A DNA stretch of 14,012 nucleotides. Origin: CAYJLC01 sp964370735 (GTDB taxonomy: Bacteria; Bacillota; Clostridia; Oscillospirales; Butyricicoccaceae). The stretch covers positions 1 through 14,012 of the forward strand of contig CAYJLC010000050.1 in NCBI GenBank assembly GCA_964370735.1. Reading direction: 5' to 3'. Positions 13,684-14,012 of the stretch are shown in pieces. Positions within the stretch are counted from its first letter, which is position 1, and each line of letters starts with the position of its first letter. The position numbers were made by a program, and so were the translations under genes. A model generated the notes under the pieces. It searched no databases. It saw only the letters and a list, made by a program, of their open reading frames with translations, and was not told where the DNA came from.

Positions 13684-14012
13684 TTATTGCTTGCCTTGAA
13701 ATTTTGTCTTATACATCTTCATAAGCATGGCAACGCACTCGGACTCTGTCATTTTTGTAGTAAAGCCGTATGCAGACATAACAGCTCTGTCATTATCCTG
13801 ATGTGCTTTTCTAAGCTCCTTTGGCATAGTTAGTTCATTGTATAGGTCTGCAAGCGAACTTTCCGGATAAAGATTTCTTGCATCTAAAATAGCCTGTGCT
13901 GTTTGTTCTATTTTCACTTTTTGTACGTCTGTTGGTGAGCACCAAGGGAAGTTGTTATAGACGATTTTTGCAGAATACCTAAAATCACTTTTCAGTCTGC
14001 CGCAAACTGTTT
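13684..14012 (-). CDS. MmeI-like restriction-modification enzyme / DNA methyltransferase, C-terminal part
   Basis: Only the last 108 or so codons are in the window; the frame stays open through the right edge. The segment TVCGRLKSDFRYS, then IVYNNFPW, then KIEQTAQAILDARNLYPESSLADLY, LTMPKELRKAHQDNDRAVMSAYGF and TESECVAMLMKMY is the typical end of large class I SAM-dependent N6-adenine DNA methyltransferases of the MmeI/YeeA type. In full-length members one chain carries a nuclease, the methyltransferase, a target-recognition domain and this helical end. Whether the nuclease is present here cannot be seen. A short GTG-started reading beginning at 13917 would be an artefact, because the family signature continues upstream of it. 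As mobile-element cargo it would protect against phage or stabilise the element. Confidence 0.85.
   Translation of the reverse strand, partial: TVCGRLKSDFRYSAKIVYNNFPWCSPTDVQKVKIEQTAQAILDARNLYPESSLADLYNELTMPKELRKAHQDNDRAVMSAYGFTTKMTESECVAMLMKMYKTKFQGKQ

Larger units (their letters stand above)
8994..14012. mobile_element. Integrative element, int-proximal end (right end outside window)
   Basis: Integrase, excisionase, DUF3846 and DUF3892 proteins and a restriction-methylation gene follow one another in one orientation next to housekeeping genes. Together these are the marks of an integrated conjugative or mobilisable element or a prophage-like island. No relaxase, conjugation, capsid or replication gene is visible, so the kind of element is open. 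The left boundary is placed at the candidate core beside int and is uncertain by about 150 bp. Confidence 0.6.

Overview
The window reads as the chromosome of a low-GC Gram-positive anaerobe, most likely in class Clostridia. It is AT-rich. Shine-Dalgarno sites are of the AGGAGG type, and promoters match the sigma-A consensus (TTGACA or TTGAAA, 17 bp, TATAAT). The gene set noc, parA (soj), parB (spo0J), serS, rsmA and a YabE-like 3D-domain gene belongs to the origin-proximal neighbourhood of Firmicutes. Every gene with good support is on the minus strand.

Layout. Positions 1-940 hold no gene. They carry three copies of a structured repeat of about 190-270 bp in alternating orientation, and a leftward promoter at the left edge. 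Positions 944-4501 form one leftward operon, parA - parB - coiled-coil membrane protein - serS. Its promoter is consensus-like, and two perfect 16-bp parS sites lie 15-75 bp upstream of the -35 box. Positions 4582-4973 hold three tandem units of about 148 bp. They end in the same short motif as the repeats at the left edge, and the last unit supplies the stop codon of the Noc-type ParB paralogue (4966-5763). Upstream come rsmA, a membrane-anchored G5/3D-domain protein of the YabE type, and a lone type IV pilin-like gene with a perfect consensus promoter.

From about 8.99 kb to the right edge the sequence is accessory DNA, apparently one end of an integrative element. It carries a complete tyrosine recombinase and an excisionase-like HTH protein. 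Next come about 750 bp of non-coding DNA, a short operon with a DUF3846 protein (its first gene has lost the frame of its start codon), a DUF3892 protein and an unrecognised 130-aa protein. Last is the 3' end of an MmeI-like restriction-methylation gene that runs off the window. The other end of the element is not visible.

How the genes fit together. ParB binds parS and, with ParA, segregates the origin. Noc couples division to nucleoid position. RsmA and SerS serve ribosome maturation and tRNA charging. In the element, Int and Xis would control integration and excision, and the methyltransferase/restriction fragment is its recognisable cargo. The observations most worth a second look are the alternating repeats at 195-939, where one stem keeps pairing through a double change; the tail motif they share with the tandem units beside noc; the repeat-supplied stop codon of noc; and the single-base lesion at the start of the gene upstream of the DUF3846 gene.
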